Assembly (NCBI GenBank): GCA_945947915.1
Contig: CAMEZQ010000009.1
Coordinates: 1-54,678, forward strand
Length of the DNA: 54,678 nucleotides
Direction: 5' to 3'
Origin: an uncultured Clostridia bacterium
GTDB taxonomy: Bacteria > Bacillota > Clostridia > Oscillospirales > Butyricicoccaceae
Under the pieces are notes generated by a model. The model did no database searches, was not told the DNA's origin, and was given only the letters and a program-made list of their open reading frames with translations. The position numbers were made by a program, and so were the translations under genes. This document shows, piece by piece, positions 53,893 to 54,678 of this stretch (positions are counted from its first letter, which is position 1; every line of letters begins with the position of its first letter).

Positions 53893-54440
53893 TGGGCGTT
53901 ATTATCGAAGAATCGGGGATGCAGTTTGGCGAATATGAACAAAACCAGGTTTTCCAGATAGAAAAATGTGAACAATATACAAAGAGCTTGCGTCAGAACG
54001 GCATAAAGACCTGTGAATTCATTTTGCGAAGAGGTAAAAAGCTGTATTTCTTTGAAGCAAAGAGGTCATGCCCAAAGCAGGTTGTAGAGAGCAATCAACC
54101 AGAGGAGGAGGAACAAAAGAAAAACGCGCGTGACAAGTATAACGAGTATATTGAAGAAATTGTTCTAAAAATGCGTCATTCACTTTTGCTCTATGGAAAT
54201 ATTCTGCTGAAGCGGTTTCCGCAGGAAAATGTCCCGAAATATCTGGCAAACATAGATTTATCTGATACGCAGATCTATTTGATATTGGTGCTCAACCCCA
54301 AGAATGGGGAGTGGACGCCGGAGCCGGAACTACGGGACGACTTGATGATGCATCTGAAAGACGAACTGCAGATCTGGAAGATCCAGAATCTGTTGGTGAT
54401 CACTCGTGATCAAGCCAAAGAGAAACACTTTATCCTCTGA
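53892..54440 (+). CDS. Small protein with E-x12-E-A-K motif, candidate nuclease effector
   Basis: Not a family I can name with certainty. The 182-residue protein begins at ATG 53892, overlapping the ATPase stop (TGATG) after GAGGTG. Residues 42-57 (E42 ... YFFE55-A-K57) match the geometry of a PD-(D/E)xK nuclease core: an acidic residue after a strand, then E-x-K on the next strand after a gly/lys turn. A helix-rich remainder follows, with an LVITRDQAKEKHFIL tail. AT-rich composition like the ATPase. It could instead be a structural partner or inhibitor; catalysis is unproved. Confidence 0.7.
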   Translation: MGVIIEESGMQFGEYEQNQVFQIEKCEQYTKSLRQNGIKTCEFILRRGKKLYFFEAKRSCPKQVVESNQPEEEEQKKNARDKYNEYIEEIVLKMRHSLLLYGNILLKRFPQENVPKYLANIDLSDTQIYLILVLNPKNGEWTPEPELRDDLMMHLKDELQIWKIQNLLVITRDQAKEKHFIL

Positions 54441-54465
54441 AAAATGGAAATTCGGCGGAGAATTT

Positions 54466-54561
54466 ATGATGGCTGTGTCTTTGTGCAGAATGTGCGCGGC
54501 TCCGGCGAAAGCAGGGGTCAATGATGGGAAAGTACATATCATTTTGACCGGAAAGGTATGA
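54466..54561 (+). CDS. Possible 31-residue Cys-containing ORF
   Basis: A short frame starts at ATG ATG 54466/54469 after GGCGGAG and codes a peptide with a CRMC pair. It lies within the 238 bases after the nuclease-like gene that otherwise show no gene. Such a short frame could arise by chance; nothing else supports it. Confidence 0.2.
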   Translation: MMAVSLCRMCAAPAKAGVNDGKVHIILTGKV

Positions 54562-54678
54562 AAGCAGCGCTTTTATGATCGGGAGTTACCGTCATCTGCG
54601 AAGAGAATATCCGTCGGGAAATGTGCGTTTGTCGAAAAATGTCACAAAGATTTTTGGGAAATTTCCGATAGCACTGTT

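Overview
The window looks like chromosome of a GC-rich, spore-forming member of the Clostridia (Bacillota); an Oscillospirales-like or neighbouring order is my guess, not something the sequence proves. Grounds: Gram-positive gene orders (recA-recX, dnaG-rpoD, addB-addA), an Mbl-like MreB, sporulation genes (dipicolinate synthase, SpoIVB), two-subunit Fe-S L-serine dehydratase, a pyrophosphate-type phosphofructokinase, strong AGGAGG-type ribosome binding sites, TTGACA-17-TATAAT promoters and Gram-positive LexA boxes. No rRNA, tRNA, CRISPR array or insertion sequence was seen. No gene-free stretch exceeds about 250 bases.

Layout. 1-9490: a tight + strand run of yqhQ (cut by the window edge), prmC, recA, recX, rimO, pgsA, cysS, a small membrane protein, recD2 and comF; recA has its own LexA-controlled promoter inside the end of prmC. 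9491-12000: an mreB/mbl gene with promoter and terminator, a small conserved protein with an apparent ATC start, and a CPBP membrane protease. 12013-13401: murC on the minus strand. 13553-15806: dpaA, dpaB and a second dpaA-like gene with its own vegetative promoter. 15874-18832: a DEAD-box RNA helicase and a metal-dependent amidohydrolase, both minus strand. 18977-27158: addB-addA and an M20 amidohydrolase. 27265-30566: a parvulin foldase (minus), rpmE (plus) and a LexA-controlled Y-family polymerase (minus). 30763-37394: hflX, yigZ, dnaG, rpoD, sdaAB, sdaAA. 37478-42814: a phosphotransferase-like protein, ogt (minus), a YihY membrane protein, a D-2-hydroxyacid dehydrogenase, a protein with a degenerate SpoT-like HD domain, and a MerR regulator with a YbjQ protein. 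42875-46839: a histidine kinase/response regulator pair, a DUF4342 protein and phosphofructokinase (all minus). 47069-52607: fba, a serine hydrolase (minus), spoIVB, a PHP hydrolase and a methyltransferase. 52858-54440: an AT-richer pair, an AAA ATPase and a small protein with a nuclease-like E-x(12)-E-A-K motif.

Genes that work together. DNA repair is heavily represented: RecA/RecX, RecD2, AddAB, a Y-family polymerase and Ogt; recA and the polymerase share near-consensus LexA operators placed on their promoters. Sporulation is represented by dipicolinate synthesis and by SpoIVB. The divergent pfk and fba supply two successive glycolytic steps.

The best candidates for something undescribed are: the ATPase/nuclease-like pair at the 3' end (a defence-like cassette by architecture and composition); the dpaA-dpaB-dpaA' arrangement; the membrane-tailed MerR regulator with a perfect CueR-type operator linked to YbjQ; and the Cys-rich protein with a degenerate SpoT-like HD domain.
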